This document shows, piece after piece, positions 8,471 to 17,131 of a stretch of DNA of 64,000 nt. Where the stretch lies: NCBI RefSeq assembly GCF_046097095.1, contig NZ_CP175698.1, forward strand, positions 1,302,001 through 1,366,000, written 5' to 3'. The notes under the pieces are model-generated. The model did not search any database. It was not told the DNA's origin and saw nothing but the letters and a program-made list of their open reading frames with translations. Source of the stretch: Natrinema sp046097095 (lineage in GTDB: Archaea > Halobacteriota > Halobacteria > Halobacteriales > Natrialbaceae). A program made the position numbers and the translations under genes. Numbering within the stretch: position 1 is the stretch's first letter; each line of letters begins with the position of its first letter.

Positions 8471-10198
8471 ATGACCGACCCCGAGACGCTGTCCGTGACG
8501 ATCGTCGACGGCTACGTCGACGAGCCGGCACACTTCGGGGTGCCGCCGTACATCTCGACGTACCCGCGATACGTTGCGGGGGCGCTCGTCGACGCGGGGG
8601 TTCCCCGCGAGGGAATTACGTACCACACGATCGACGGCCTCCGCGACGAACCCGACCAGTGGCGGGCCGTCGACGAGGCCGACCTCATGATCTATCTCGG
8701 GGGCATGACCGTCCCCGGCAAGTACGTCGGCGGCACGCCGGCCGAACCCGACGAGGTGCGCAAACTCGCCTGGACCGCGAACGGCACGAGCCTGATGGGC
8801 GGCCCCGTCAAATTCGGCGTCGGCGAGGAAAACGCCGGCGCGACCGAGACCGAGCGACAGGACCTGGACTTCGACTTCGTCGCCAAGGGCGACGTCGAGG
8901 CCGCCGTCTACGATCTCGTCGAGAGCGGCCTCGAGGGCTTCAACAACCGGATGCGCGACGTCGAGGAGGTCTCGCGGTGGGCTCGGGAGGGAGCGTTCAT
9001 CGTCGAACAGCATCCGAACCATCCGGACCACCTCATCGCCGAACTCGAGACCTCGCGTGGCTGTGCCTACCGCTGTTCGTTCTGTACGGAGCCGCTGTAC
9101 GGCAACCCCGAATTCCGGCCGCCGCCGACCGTCGTCGGCGAGGTCGACACGCTCGCAGACCACGGCGTGAAACACTTCCGGCTCGGTCGCCAGGCCGATA
9201 TCCTCGCCTACGGCGGCGACGGCGAAGCGCCGAATCCGGACGCCTTACGGCAGCTCTACGGCGGCATCCGCGAGGTCGCACCCGACCTCGAGACGCTGCA
9301 TCTGGACAACATGAACCCCATCACGATCGTCGAGTGGCCCGAGGCCAGCCGCGAGGGGATTCGGATCATCGCCGAGCACAACACGCCCGGTGACACGGCC
9401 GCGTTCGGCCTCGAATCCGCCGATCCCGTCGTACAGGAGGAGAACAACCTCAACGTCACCGCCGAGGAGTGCTTCGAGGCGGTCCGAATCGTCAACGAGG
9501 AGGCCGGCTGGCGACCCGGCGAAGATCCCGCGGACGGCCCGAGTTTCGGGCAGGACGCTCCGAACCGGCTCCCCAAGCTACTCCCCGGCATTAACCTTCT
9601 GCACGGGCTCAAAGGCGAGCGCGAGGAGACCTACGAGCGCAACCGCGCGTTCCTCCAGCGGGTCTACGACGAGGGCTACATGCTCCGGCGGATCAACATC
9701 CGGCAGGTGATGGCCTTCGACGGCACCGACATGTCCGATACGGGAGCCGAGATCGCCAACGAACACAAGAAGCTGTTCAAACGGTACAAAAAGCGGGTCC
9801 GCGAGGAGATCGACAATCCGATGCTCGAGCGGGTCGCGCCCACCGGCACCGTCCTGCCGGACGTCCACCTCGAGTACCATCAAGACGGCACGACCTTCGG
9901 CCGCCAACTGGGCACCTACCCGCTGCTGGTCGGCATCCCGGGCGAGCGCGAACTCGGCCGCACGATCGACGCGGCGGTCGTCGACCACGGCTACCGCTCG
10001 GTCACCGCCGTTCCCTACCCGCTCGATCTCAACGCGGCCTCGATGGACGAACTCACCGCCATCCCCGGCGTCGGCGACCGCACCGCGGGCGACCTCGTCG
10101 TCAACCGCCCCTACGAGTCCGTCGGCGACGCCGACCTCGAGACGGCGTTTGACCTCTCCCAGTTCGTCACGACGCGGCCGCTCGAGCGCGCCGACTGA
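8471..10198 (+). CDS. Radical SAM protein with C-terminal helix-hairpin-helix
   Basis: 575 aa from ATG 8471; the longer frame upstream is Ser/Gly/Ala-rich and unlikely to be translated. Residues 1-190 form a B12-binding-like alpha/beta lead (YPRYVAGALVDAG, LGGMTVPGKYVGG). The 4Fe-4S cluster motif is C198-AYR-C202-SF-C205 (CxxxCxxC), followed by an RLGRQADIL region of the TIM barrel. Residues ~520-545 hold an HhH DNA-binding-type motif (LNAASMDELTAIPGVG). Archaeal relatives are an uncharacterised group near MiaB-like and UPF0313-type enzymes. The HhH tail suggests nucleic-acid contact. Substrate unknown. Confidence 0.85.
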   Translation: MTDPETLSVTIVDGYVDEPAHFGVPPYISTYPRYVAGALVDAGVPREGITYHTIDGLRDEPDQWRAVDEADLMIYLGGMTVPGKYVGGTPAEPDEVRKLAWTANGTSLMGGPVKFGVGEENAGATETERQDLDFDFVAKGDVEAAVYDLVESGLEGFNNRMRDVEEVSRWAREGAFIVEQHPNHPDHLIAELETSRGCAYRCSFCTEPLYGNPEFRPPPTVVGEVDTLADHGVKHFRLGRQADILAYGGDGEAPNPDALRQLYGGIREVAPDLETLHLDNMNPITIVEWPEASREGIRIIAEHNTPGDTAAFGLESADPVVQEENNLNVTAEECFEAVRIVNEEAGWRPGEDPADGPSFGQDAPNRLPKLLPGINLLHGLKGEREETYERNRAFLQRVYDEGYMLRRINIRQVMAFDGTDMSDTGAEIANEHKKLFKRYKKRVREEIDNPMLERVAPTGTVLPDVHLEYHQDGTTFGRQLGTYPLLVGIPGERELGRTIDAAVVDHGYRSVTAVPYPLDLNAASMDELTAIPGVGDRTAGDLVVNRPYESVGDADLETAFDLSQFVTTRPLERAD

Positions 10199-10359
10199 TA
10201 CCCCTACTTCCCCTCCCCTCGCGGCTCTTGTGAACCAACCACAGGAAGTTTCGGCCCCGTTCGCGGGACCTCGTGCCGCCGATTCCTCCGTCAACCGGCG
10301 GTTCGGTGTCGGTAGTTCTATTATGGATGGGGATCTGCACTGAAATAGAGGGTCTACCT

Positions 10360-10770
10360 GTGGAGATATCTGACAAACTGCTGTGTCTGTTCAGTACGGA
10401 CGTTTCGGAAGAGGAGGATCGGTACGTCATCGAGGTGCCGCGACAAGAGGTCGAGACCGGCGACATCGACCCCGGTGAGGTCTACCGCGTTGCGCTCATC
10501 TCGCGCGACGAGGCCGCCGGCGACGACGACACCACGACGACGAGTCAACCGTCGACCGCGCCGTCCGAACCCCAACCGCCGGTCGACGTCGGCGAAACGC
10601 GCTACGTCGAGATCGAAGACATCGGCAAACAGGGCGACGGGATCGCCCGCGTCGAACGCGGTTACGTCATCATCGTCCCCGATGCCGACGTCGGCGAACG
10701 CGTCAAGATCGAAGTCACCGAGGTCAAGTCGAACTTCGCGGTCGGCGAGATCATCGAAGATACGTTCTAA
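10360..10770 (+). CDS. TRAM-domain RNA-binding protein
   Basis: 136 aa from GTG 10360, chosen because the family begins with the EISDKLLCLFS segment and the upstream frame is unrelated. Residues 1-50 form a conserved haloarchaeal lead that ends RVALISR, then a disordered Thr/Pro linker (55-75), then a TRAM OB-fold domain at 77-132 (GETRYVEIEDIGKQGDGIA, VIVPDADVGERVKIEV). Single TRAM-domain proteins are abundant archaeal RNA chaperones and act in the cytoplasm. It stands alone, followed by a T-run at 10779. Confidence 0.88.
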   Translation: MEISDKLLCLFSTDVSEEEDRYVIEVPRQEVETGDIDPGEVYRVALISRDEAAGDDDTTTTSQPSTAPSEPQPPVDVGETRYVEIEDIGKQGDGIARVERGYVIIVPDADVGERVKIEVTEVKSNFAVGEIIEDTF

Positions 10771-10778
10771 GAACGACC

Positions 10779-10783
10779 TTTTT
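10779..10783 (+). terminator. T-run after TRAM gene
   Basis: Five T eight bases after the TRAM stop codon, followed by CCGGGGG and, about 35 bases later, CCCCCGG, which could pair as a 7-bp stem. T-runs of this kind are the usual archaeal terminators. Modest evidence only. Confidence 0.4.
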
Positions 10784-10852
10784 ACCGGGGGCATCGGCTG
10801 GCGTCTTCGACGTCGCCCTCAACCCCCGGCAAAAAATCTCGACTAAAAAAGG

Positions 10853-10879
10853 CCGAGTGCGAGCGACGCTCGCGCTCGG
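10853..10879. other. GC-rich hairpin between TRAM and cysteine-cluster genes
   Basis: A 12-base arm CCGAGTGCGAGC at 10853-10864 pairs with GCTCGCGCTCGG at 10868-10879 with one mismatch and a three-base loop, in the ~250-base gap between two convergent genes. It follows AAAAAA on the plus strand (10845-10850), so read on the minus strand it is a hairpin followed by TTTTTT, fitting a terminator for the cysteine-cluster gene. Confidence 0.45.
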
Positions 10880-11017
10880 TGAAACGGCGCGCAAAGCGCA
10901 CCGTACAGTAACCGATTTCGTAGCCAAGCCGTTAGCTATCGTCCGATTTCGTCACAGAAGTCACAGCGGTCGGATTCAGTACCAGCCAAGAATCGAACGA
11001 TCGGCCGCGGCTCCGTC

Positions 11018-11692
11018 TCATTCCTCGAGCGGCGTTCCGTCGACTCGTTTTGTACCCTCGGAGTCGTGGACGACGACCTCACCGGGGTCGGGATCGGCGG
11101 GTTCGTACTCGTCTCGGACGGCGATGGCCTCCTCGAGTTCGCGCACAGCTCGTTCTTTCAGCGCTCGAGCCAGTTCCTCGGCGTCATCTCGCGAGATATC
11201 GCGGCCGAGGCCCTCGCACTCGTGGGCCCGGACCACGCCAGCCTCGTCGACGGCCTCGCCCATGGGCTGGCTGGTGCCCGCGAGCGCGACGCTGAAGGGA
11301 TAGGTTCGACAGATCAGCGGGCGGTCGTCGTGAGCGGTACACGCGCCGGTGCCGGACTCGTCTTCCTCGTAGAAGGTACAGTCGCCGCAGTCGTCGGTCT
11401 GGAGCGCCCACTCGAAGGTTTCGCCCTCGAAGCCGCCGTCGTCGGTTTCGGAGAGACCGTAGGGCATCGGCCGGGCGATATCGCGCCAGTCGTAGTCGCC
11501 GTCGTAACTGTCTCCGGCTTCGAGGTCGCGCACTTCGTCCGGAAACACCGTCGCCGTGTGATCGTCCTCGGCGTCGGCTTTGCAGCAGGCCCCACAGCGG
11601 GTACACTCGAAGCCGATCGACTCGATCGCGTCCGCGAGGTCGTCGACGGCCAGTCGGCGGGCATCTTCGAGTTCGGCCTCGAGCGATTGCAC
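11018..11692 (-). CDS. YkgJ-type cysteine cluster protein (putative zinc/iron-chelating)
   Basis: 224 aa from GTG 11692. The longer frame to 11761 would overlap the upstream gene by 40 bases, so I prefer the GTG. The N-terminal C-T-R-C-G-A-C-C motif (C30, C33, C36, C37) and the later D-C-G-D-C, G-A-C-T-A-H and ICRTYPFSV elements are the YkgJ/UPF0153 cysteine cluster, thought to bind a metal or Fe-S centre. Function unknown. It lies 29 bases downstream of the MBL hydrolase gene on the same strand, so the two are probably an operon. Confidence 0.82.
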   Translation of the reverse strand: MQSLEAELEDARRLAVDDLADAIESIGFECTRCGACCKADAEDDHTATVFPDEVRDLEAGDSYDGDYDWRDIARPMPYGLSETDDGGFEGETFEWALQTDDCGDCTFYEEDESGTGACTAHDDRPLICRTYPFSVALAGTSQPMGEAVDEAGVVRAHECEGLGRDISRDDAEELARALKERAVRELEEAIAVRDEYEPADPDPGEVVVHDSEGTKRVDGTPLEE

Positions 11693-11721
11693 ACCCGAAC
11701 GTGGGCGGCGACGCGGAAAAG

Positions 11722-12558
11722 TCAGTCGACCGTCGGCGGCGTCGCGCGGTCGCCGTCCCATGCGACTCGTCCCTCGACGGCGAGTTTCTCGAGGTGGGCG
11801 CGGACCGTCGCCCGTGCGAGATCGCGCACGCCCGAGAGCTCCTTGTCGTAGGCCGCATCGAGAATTTCATCGAGCGTTTCCGCACCGCCGCGGACGGCCT
11901 CGCACACCCGCTGTTCGCGGTCGGCGCGGTGGGCGAGCAGTCGCTCGAGGGTCTCCCGCGGAGCGTCGATCGCGGGCCCGTGTCCGGGGTACAGCGCCGG
12001 CGGGTTTCGCGCCCAGAGCCGACGCAGTGTCGTCACGTACGCGCGCATGTCGCCTTCGGGCGCGCCGACGACGACGCTGCCCTCGCGGACGGCAACGTCG
12101 CCGCACAGAACCGGGCCGCCGCGGCCGGCCTCGAGTGCGATGTGGTCCGGTGCGTGTCCTGGCGCGTCGAGAACGCGAACGCGCTCGTCCCCCAGCGAGA
12201 GCGTCGTTCTGGGTGCGAACGTCCGATCGGGCTCACAGCCCGTCGCGTCGCGAAAGCGGTCGGTGCGGCCGTAGCGGGCCCAGACCGTGGCATCGGTCTC
12301 TGTGGCGTACTCGTCGACGGCACCGACGTGGTCGGGATGAGTGTGAGTAACAAGCATGTGCTCGATGGTGTGCTCGGCGACCAGTCGATCGAGATCGGCG
12401 GTTCGTGCCGCCGGGTCGACGAGGACCGCGGGATCGGTCCCGGACTCGCGACGGTCGTCATCCGGCGACGAGGACGTCGGCTCTCGCAGCAGATAGGCGT
12501 TGGTGTCGCCGCTGGGAGCGCGCGTCGCAACCGGGACGGAACACCGCGTAACGTGCAT
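11722..12558 (-). CDS. MBL-fold metallo-hydrolase with winged-helix-like C-terminus
   Basis: 278 aa from ATG 12558; a start at 12648 adds 30 residues of low likeness. The metal motif is H72-x-H74-x-D76-H77 in THTHPDHVG, with the further ligands in DAPGHAPDHIAL, LCGDVAV and the YPGHGP histidine. This is the glyoxalase II / LACTB2 branch. The last ~75 residues (LERLLAHRADREQRV...LEKLAVEGRVAWDGD) form the winged-helix-like tail known from LACTB2-type enzymes. Likely a thioesterase or nuclease; not decided. Followed by the cysteine-cluster gene. Confidence 0.85.
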   Translation of the reverse strand: MHVTRCSVPVATRAPSGDTNAYLLREPTSSSPDDDRRESGTDPAVLVDPAARTADLDRLVAEHTIEHMLVTHTHPDHVGAVDEYATETDATVWARYGRTDRFRDATGCEPDRTFAPRTTLSLGDERVRVLDAPGHAPDHIALEAGRGGPVLCGDVAVREGSVVVGAPEGDMRAYVTTLRRLWARNPPALYPGHGPAIDAPRETLERLLAHRADREQRVCEAVRGGAETLDEILDAAYDKELSGVRDLARATVRAHLEKLAVEGRVAWDGDRATPPTVD

Positions 12559-12684
12559 ACGTCGACAATACGAGCGGACGAAAAAGGATGTATCGGCGGG
12601 GACGACATCGGTCAGTCCACCTCCCGCTCCCCCCAAGCGGTGGAACACAGACGGGCGAACGGGAGGGCGATCGGGACGGACCGG

Positions 12685-12966
12685 TCAGTGCTTGAGGAAG
12701 TAGACTTGCTTACGGGCGTCACGGAAGCTGTATCGAGAGCCGACGAGGCCGACTTCCTCGAGTCGATTGAGGGCGTAGCGAACGGTTCGGTCGGGGAGCA
12801 GTGATTCCTCGGCGAGTTGGCCTTGCGAGAGCGGCGACTCCGTCTCTAGGACTTTCGCGACGAGTTTCGCGCTCGGGGGCAGGTCACGGAGTCGATCGCG
12901 GTATTCGTCCTCCGAGAGGGGTTCCTCGGCGGCAGCGCCACGGTCCTCGGCTGTACGCGTGCTCAT
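12685..12966 (-). CDS. Small winged-helix (MarR/TrmB-like) DNA-binding protein
   Basis: 93 aa: an acidic lead of ~28 residues, then a complete winged helix (SAKLVAKVLETESPLSQGQLAEE, recognition helix PDRTVRYALNRLEEVGLV, wing GSRYSFRDARKQVYFL). It ends right after the wing, so it has no ligand domain and may work as a basal or accessory factor. This short type is conserved across haloarchaea. It is divergent from the methyltransferase gene at 13187 across a ~220-base A+T-richer gap that must hold promoters in both directions. Confidence 0.82.
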   Translation of the reverse strand: MSTRTAEDRGAAAEEPLSEDEYRDRLRDLPPSAKLVAKVLETESPLSQGQLAEESLLPDRTVRYALNRLEEVGLVGSRYSFRDARKQVYFLKH

Positions 12967-13186
12967 ATCTACGTGAGCGGAATCGCTAATGGTAAAGCTT
13001 CCCTATATTCAGATACGAATGATGCAATTTGTATAAGGCATATGGATGGAGTATTAACACAGGATTTCGACATCGTCTCTCGGCCACGGCCACCGCGAAG
13101 ATCGGACGTCTTCGGTTTGAATACGCCAGCCGCTCGGACGGAGTCCAGTATCGTTTTATCCCATCAGGACTGTAGCTTCGCTCAGT

Positions 13187-13894
13187 GTGAAAGGACAGGA
13201 GTGGTACCAAGCCGATGACGTCGCCGAGGAATACGACGATAAGCGGTTCTCCCGGGGCGGACAGCTGATCGATCGCCGGGAGAAGGAGGCCGTCCTCGAG
13301 GCGATCATGCCCGTCGAGGACCGGTCGGTTCTCGAGATCGCCTGTGGTACCGGGCGATTTACGCTCATGCTCGCCCATCAGGGAGCAGATGTCGTCGGAC
13401 TGGACATCTCGGCGGCGATGTTACAGCAGGGACGGCGGAAGGCACAAAACACCGAGACGGAGGGAACACTCGAGTTCCTCCGGGGAGACGCGGGACGGCT
13501 GCCGTTTCCGGACGATCACTTCGATATCGTCGTCGCGATGCGGTTTTTCCATCTTGCGGACGATCCGGAGGCGTTCCTTCGGGAGATGCGACGCGTCTCG
13601 CGCGATCAGATCGTCTTCGATACCTTCAATCGCTTCTCGTCGCGCAGCGTCTACAACTGGGCGCTCCCGATGGGATCGCGGCTCTACTCGAAGAGCGAAG
13701 TGGCCGTCCTGCTCGCGAAGACGGAACTGCGACTCGAGGACGTCGAAGACGACTTCCTCCTGCCGTACGGGCTCTACCGGTCGATCCCCAACGGACTGGC
13801 GTCGCCGCTGCGTGCGATCGACGAAGCGACCGGTGAACTCCCGCTTAGCGACCACTTCGCGTCGGTGTCGTACTGGAACGCCCACGTCCGCTGA
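13187..13894 (+). CDS. Class I SAM-dependent methyltransferase
   Basis: 235 aa, Rossmann methyltransferase of the Methyltransf_11 type. Motif I is VLEIACGTGRF (48-58), the acidic residue after strand 2 is in VVGLDISAAML, and LRGDAGRLPFPDDHFDIVVAMRFFHL carries motifs II-III. The N-terminal EWYQADDVAEEYDDKRF resembles quinone/UbiE-like relatives. The substrate is not deduced, but the next gene, 53 bases on, is a GT2 glycosyltransferase on the same strand, which would suit sugar or polyprenyl-linked glycan methylation. Confidence 0.85.
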   Translation: MKGQEWYQADDVAEEYDDKRFSRGGQLIDRREKEAVLEAIMPVEDRSVLEIACGTGRFTLMLAHQGADVVGLDISAAMLQQGRRKAQNTETEGTLEFLRGDAGRLPFPDDHFDIVVAMRFFHLADDPEAFLREMRRVSRDQIVFDTFNRFSSRSVYNWALPMGSRLYSKSEVAVLLAKTELRLEDVEDDFLLPYGLYRSIPNGLASPLRAIDEATGELPLSDHFASVSYWNAHVR

Positions 13895-13947
13895 TCGGAC
13901 CGGCCGAAATCCAATCTATTTACTATCGGGGGCTCCTAACGCGAGGT

Positions 13948-14847
13948 ATGGAGCTCTCGGTAGTCGTGTCGACGCTCAACGACCGGGAGCGGTTGCTGTC
14001 GTGTCTCGACGCTCTCGAGGAGCGGACGCCACCGTCGACGGAGGTCATCGTCGTCAACGGCCCCTCCTCGGACGGGACGACCGGCGTAGTACGCGAGCGC
14101 GGCGACGTCGACGTCCTCGTCGAAATTTCGGAACGAAACGCCGGCGTCTCGAGAAATGCCGGCCTCGAGCAGGCGACGGGCGAGATCGTCGCCTTCCTCG
14201 ACGGCGAGTACGCGATCGACCACGGCTGGTACGCGGCCATCGACGAGGTGATCGGCGACGGAACGAACATCGTCACCGGTCCCGTCACCGGTGATCCCGA
14301 CGGGAGCGATCTGCGATCGCCCCAGCGAATCGGCGGGCGCGCGGTAACGCATTTCCACGGCGACAACGTCGCCTTCGAGCGGCCGGTCCTCGAGGCCCTA
14401 GACGGGTTCGACGAGTACCTCGAGGCGGCGGGCGAGCGCGACTGTGCACACCGCGCGACCGAACTCGGCTACGACATCGCCTGGGACGCGGCGATGGCCG
14501 CCCGCTTCGAAGTCGGGACCGACGGCGGTCGGGCGGATCCCGATTGGGGAGAGACCTACCGATCGCTGTCGTACCGGCTCGCGAAGAACTACGGGCTGCG
14601 ACCGAGCGTGCTCGCTCGAACCGCCGGCAGTGCCGTCCGAGACGGTATCACCGGAGCCCGCCGGCTTATCGCCGGCGACTCGACGCCGACGGACTGGCTC
14701 TCCGACGGCACCGACGTGACCAAAAACGTCGCCCGCGGACTGTGGGACGGCGTTCGCGCCCGGTACACCGATCGGTCGGAGCAGCGCAACCCGAACGGGC
14801 TCTCGGTGCGACACGACCGTGCAGTTCAACTCTACGATCGGCGGTGA
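13948..14847 (+). CDS. Glycosyltransferase family 2
   Basis: 299 aa with the GT-A nucleotide-sugar fold: ELSVVVSTLNDRERL at the N-terminus, EVIVVNGPSSDGT, NAGVSRNAGLEQATGEIVAFLDGEYAID (the D-G-E replaces the usual DxD) and the acceptor region FHGDNVAFERPVLEALDGFDEYLEAAGERDCAHRATELGYDIAWDA in pieces. No membrane segment is seen, so it is a cytoplasmic-face enzyme. It follows a methyltransferase on the same strand; together they may act on a cell-surface glycan or glycolipid. Confidence 0.85.
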   Translation: MELSVVVSTLNDRERLLSCLDALEERTPPSTEVIVVNGPSSDGTTGVVRERGDVDVLVEISERNAGVSRNAGLEQATGEIVAFLDGEYAIDHGWYAAIDEVIGDGTNIVTGPVTGDPDGSDLRSPQRIGGRAVTHFHGDNVAFERPVLEALDGFDEYLEAAGERDCAHRATELGYDIAWDAAMAARFEVGTDGGRADPDWGETYRSLSYRLAKNYGLRPSVLARTAGSAVRDGITGARRLIAGDSTPTDWLSDGTDVTKNVARGLWDGVRARYTDRSEQRNPNGLSVRHDRAVQLYDRR

Positions 14848-14871
14848 GCGGCCGCGATCGGCCCTGCCCAC

Positions 14872-15660
14872 TCACTCGCCGCGGAACGCCGGTTCTCTGT
14901 CCTCGAGTCGCGCTTCGAACCCCTCGCGGTAGTCATGGGTGTCGTCGAGTTCGTGGCCGAGTCGACGCTCGTACTCGAGCCCCTGCTCGAGGGACATCTC
15001 GAAAGCGGCGTTGAGTGCCCGTTTTCCGTTTCGAAGGCCGAGCGGCGCGTTCTCACAGAGGTCATCGGCGAAGGCTTTCGCTCGCTTGTCGACCGCGCCG
15101 GCGTCGACGACCTCGTGGACCAGCCCCATCTCGGCGGCGTCCTCGGGCTCGACGAATCCGCCGGTCAGGACGATCTCTTTGGCCTTCGAGAGACCGACCA
15201 GCCGAGGCAGACGCTGGGTACCGCCGCCGTGGGGGAAGGTTCCAAGTTCGATCTCGAGCAGGCCGTATTTCGCGTCGCGGCCGATGATTCGGAAATCACA
15301 GGGGAGCGTGAGTTCGAACGCACCCGCTGGGGCGGCCCGCTTGATTCCCGCGACGACCGGCTGGCGGAGTCCCTCGATCGTCTCGAGGAGGTCGGGGAAG
15401 ACGTCGCGGTCGATTTCGGAATCGGGTTCGACGCGGTCGCGCATCATGTTTAGGTCCATTCCCGCACAGAAGACGGGACCCTCGCCAAGCAACGTGACCG
15501 CGCGGATATCGTCGGTCGCGTCGACCCGCTCGAAGGCCTCGATCAGATCGTGCATGAGTGGGACGGTCATCGCGTTTCGCGTATCCGGCCTCGAGAGGGA
15601 GACGTCGGCGCGGTGGTCGTGCCACTCGATCGATGCGAATCCATTGCCAACTGATTCCAT
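14872..15660 (-). CDS. Enoyl-CoA hydratase/isomerase family protein, both catalytic Glu kept
   Basis: 262 aa crotonase fold. The oxyanion-hole segment is VFCAGMDLNMM. By spacing from mammalian enoyl-CoA hydratase, the first glutamate (Glu144 equivalent) is in GAFELTLPCD and the second (Glu164 equivalent) lies exactly 20 residues later in LLEIELGTFPHGGGTQRL. With both present it can be a true hydratase in fatty-acid or branched-chain degradation. The second oxyanion glycines are partly alanine (PAGAFEL), which is unusual. Single gene, convergent with the GT2 gene. Confidence 0.85.
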   Translation of the reverse strand: MESVGNGFASIEWHDHRADVSLSRPDTRNAMTVPLMHDLIEAFERVDATDDIRAVTLLGEGPVFCAGMDLNMMRDRVEPDSEIDRDVFPDLLETIEGLRQPVVAGIKRAAPAGAFELTLPCDFRIIGRDAKYGLLEIELGTFPHGGGTQRLPRLVGLSKAKEIVLTGGFVEPEDAAEMGLVHEVVDAGAVDKRAKAFADDLCENAPLGLRNGKRALNAAFEMSLEQGLEYERRLGHELDDTHDYREGFEARLEDREPAFRGE

Positions 15661-15735
15661 GAGTCGTGGCCACTGTCCACATGCTTAACAGTCGGTGAGG
15701 GAGAACGTGCTGCCGATACGTGGCCGGCGTGGGAC

Positions 15736-16557
15736 TTAGAACAGCCCGACGGCGAAGCCGACGCCCATGGCAACGAGGACCGCAGCGGAGAAGGCGGGAA
15801 GATAGGGCGTGTATTGCTCGACCCGCTCCTCGTAGTGCTGATAGCCCGCGATCAGGAGCATGGTCAACCCGACGATGCCGACGATGACCGTGAGCGCGTA
15901 GGCGCTCATCAGTTCGAGACAGTGAGTCGAGCCGGCACAGAGCGCGATGATCTCGAACTCCTCTTCGTGGGCGAACCCGAGGACGAACGCGAACCACGCG
16001 ATGCCGAGCAGGTCGCGGTCGGCGTCTGGCTCGAGATCGTCGTGTGAGTGGCCGTGATCGTGGTCGTGCAAGTTGTGGTCGTGTGAGTGGCCGTGATCGT
16101 GTGAACGCGAATCGCTGTGGGAGTGTTCGATATCGGACCCGTGGTGATGACCGGCAGCGCGGTCAGCGCGGGCGGAATCGTGGCCGTGCCCACCGTCGTG
16201 GCTTCCGTGCGTATGGCCGTGGCGGTACTCGCGGACGCCGAGTGTAATGAGCAAGACGCCGGCCACGAGACTCACCGGCCCGCCGATCTGCACGCCACCG
16301 AGGACCGTGATCGGCTCGTTGAGCTGTGTGAGGCCGAAATAATCCTTCGCGTAGAAGAACACTGCCACCATCGCGATGCTGCTCACGAGGTGGCCGACGC
16401 CGATGATGAGACTTGCCACGAGGCCGTACGCCCATTCGTTTCCCGTATCGAGCGCATACGATGCCGCGATCGGCCAGCCGTGTCCCGGTTCGATGCCGTG
16501 GACTGCACCGAGCGCGACGGCACCTGCGAACAGGCCGAACGCATCGCCGTGTATCAT
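15736..16557 (-). CDS. NicO/RcnA-type nickel/cobalt permease
   Basis: 273 aa with six or so membrane helices split by a long His-rich loop (~residues 112-178) made of HGH/HDHGHSHD repeats, as in RcnA and NicO transporters. Helix 1 has the AVHGIEPGHGWPI motif of the family, and the post-loop half has GFAHEEEFEIIALCAG. It moves Ni2+/Co2+ across the membrane; RcnA members export, others import. A near-identical ~20-base DNA segment occurs twice in the loop and encodes the same His/Asp pattern. Divergently transcribed from nikR, which supports nickel control. Confidence 0.85.
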   Translation of the reverse strand: MIHGDAFGLFAGAVALGAVHGIEPGHGWPIAASYALDTGNEWAYGLVASLIIGVGHLVSSIAMVAVFFYAKDYFGLTQLNEPITVLGGVQIGGPVSLVAGVLLITLGVREYRHGHTHGSHDGGHGHDSARADRAAGHHHGSDIEHSHSDSRSHDHGHSHDHNLHDHDHGHSHDDLEPDADRDLLGIAWFAFVLGFAHEEEFEIIALCAGSTHCLELMSAYALTVIVGIVGLTMLLIAGYQHYEERVEQYTPYLPAFSAAVLVAMGVGFAVGLF

Positions 16558-16661
16558 CGTCTATCTGAGAGAGCGTGACGGCACGGTTAACGGTTGTTAC
16601 TACCGAAACCGGGGTTCGATCATACGGGAGACTCTTATGGAACCGCGACTGTTCCGGAGAT

Positions 16662-17078
16662 ATGCGAACATCGTTCACCGTCCCAGACGACCTCCTCGAG
16701 GAGTTCGATCAGATCTGGCGCGAGCAGGGCATCGACAACCGGTCTCGAGCGGTCAGAGAGGCGATGCAGGAGTACATTGAAGCCCACTCGCGGCTCGAGG
16801 CGACGACCGGTGAAATCGTCGCTCTGGTCGGGTTCGATTACCGACACCACGACGTGATCCGGGCGCTCCACGCCGTACAACACGAGTATCAAGACGTGAT
16901 TCTCAACACGAGTCACACTCATCAGGGCGAGTGGTGTCTCGAGTCGCTGTTCTGTCGCGGCTCGGCCGACCGGGTCCGCGACCTCACCGACAGGCTTCGC
17001 GACTTCGACGACGTGCGTCGCGTGAAGGTCATGGTCATCCGCGACGAGGCGGTCTCGAGCGCCGTCGCGAAAGGGTAA
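16662..17078 (+). CDS. nikR: NikR-family nickel-responsive regulator
   Basis: 138 aa from ATG 16662 (MRTSFTVPDDLLEEFD), the ribbon-helix-helix start of NikR/CopG. C-terminal ACT-like nickel domain with candidate ligands H74, H85, H87 and C92; E. coli NikR uses H76, H87, H89 and C95. The H87-to-C92 gap is one residue shorter than in E. coli. The divergent NicO permease gene is the obvious target. The 104-base gap between them holds a single TCATAC (16620-16625), one half of the E. coli GTATGA-N16-TCATAC operator, with no clear partner half. Ligand binding is inferred from position. Confidence 0.88.
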   Translation: MRTSFTVPDDLLEEFDQIWREQGIDNRSRAVREAMQEYIEAHSRLEATTGEIVALVGFDYRHHDVIRALHAVQHEYQDVILNTSHTHQGEWCLESLFCRGSADRVRDLTDRLRDFDDVRRVKVMVIRDEAVSSAVAKG

Positions 17079-17131
17079 ACGTTCGTTTGAGCTTGAGATG
17101 CGTTTTTCTCCGTTCCCCGTGACGGACCCCC

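Noticed and set aside
16040..16110. Short tandem DNA repeat
   Set aside because: Codes the His/Asp-rich loop of the NicO permease; explained by protein composition.
16598..16625. Full E. coli-type NikR operator
   Set aside because: Only the TCATAC half is present; the expected partner position reads TACTAC.
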